DNA from: Rhodoferax sp.
GTDB taxonomy: Bacteria > Pseudomonadota > Gammaproteobacteria > Burkholderiales > Burkholderiaceae_C
Assembly (NCBI GenBank): GCA_021731215.1
Contig: JAKFXU010000127.1
Location: 1 to 5,613, forward strand
Direction of reading: 5' to 3'
Length of the DNA: 5,613 nt
The notes under the pieces are model-generated. The model ran no database searches and was not told where the DNA came from. It was given only the letters and a program-made list of their open reading frames with translations. The translations under genes and the position numbers were made by a program. This document shows positions 5,441-5,613 of the stretch, in pieces. Within the stretch, counting starts at the first letter, position 1. Every line of letters starts with the position of its first letter.

Positions 5441-5613
5441 ATGTACAACACCAACCTTCCCACCCGTGCCGAACTGCCGGGTACTGGCCAGTTACTGCGT
5501 TCCACTGCGCTTGCCGTGCTGATCGCCGCTGGCCTGCTCACCACGACCATCCTGCCGGCCGAATACGGCATCGATCCGACCGGCATTGGCAGCGAACTCG
5601 GTCTTGCCAGAAT
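5441..5613 (+). CDS. small transmembrane-anchor protein, N-terminal part
   Basis: Fifty-seven codons lie in the window and the frame continues past its end. GGAG at 5428-5431 is a good ribosome-binding site, 9 nt from the ATG. The protein begins with a short polar N-terminus, MYNTNLPTRAELPGTGQLLR, then one hydrophobic span at about residues 21-41 (STALAVLIAAGLLTTTILP), followed by AEYGIDPTGIGSELGL. By recollection this matches proteins annotated only as transmembrane anchor proteins, commonly found directly after this HupE/UreJ type. A role as partner or assembly factor for the HupE-like permease is an inference from the constant pairing. No catalytic motif is visible in the part seen. Confidence 0.8.
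   Translation, partial: MYNTNLPTRAELPGTGQLLRSTALAVLIAAGLLTTTILPAEYGIDPTGIGSELGLAR

Overview
The window looks like a chromosome segment from a betaproteobacterium of the order Burkholderiales, probably Comamonadaceae (Rhodoferax/Polaromonas-like). The evidence is high G+C content, housekeeping proteins of betaproteobacterial type (MogA, YjgA/DarP, PmbA/TldE), and a HupE/UreJ-like protein followed by a small membrane-anchor protein, a pair I recall from metal-associated loci of this group. The lineage is inferred from recalled protein similarity, not from a search.

Left part (1-1452, minus strand): an eroded defence or restriction-type island. Read leftward, it begins just downstream of mog with the N-terminal PLD-nuclease part of a large helicase-type anti-phage protein. 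That reading breaks at about 880 and is joined, in another frame, to the C-terminal 96 codons of an unidentified second protein carrying one internal TAG. Next come a small ORF with an apparent single-base frameshift and the N-terminal half of a DUF1016 (YhcG-type) nuclease, whose start overlaps the previous stop as ATGA. The DUF1016 gene is cut off at about 128-115 by foreign-looking DNA that resembles an insertion-sequence end (long imperfect palindrome, repeated TGCAGAAT, possible transposase start at the window edge). None of these genes looks intact.

Middle (1501-4166): a conserved housekeeping block. The likely operon yjgA-mog runs on the minus strand and divergently from pmbA on the plus strand. 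Only 23 bp separate the two start codons, and this gap holds overlapping, nearly symmetric -10 hexamers. The 3' end of yjgA has absorbed a dispersed hairpin/TTAGGG-type repeat, which gives the protein an NPNPNPLPAGEGI tail.

Right part (4202-5613, plus strand): three closely spaced genes encode a secreted His-rich protein (CzcI-like in style), a HupE/UreJ-like multi-spanning membrane protein with conserved His/Asp residues, and the first 57 residues of a one-span membrane-anchor protein that continues past the window. Together they suggest handling of a divalent metal at the inner membrane or periplasm. This is inferred from composition and context only.

There are no tRNA or rRNA genes and no CRISPR array. 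I found no intact, undescribed system. The most informative signal is the multi-gene defence-island wreck at the left, including coding remnants that a simple ORF search does not show.
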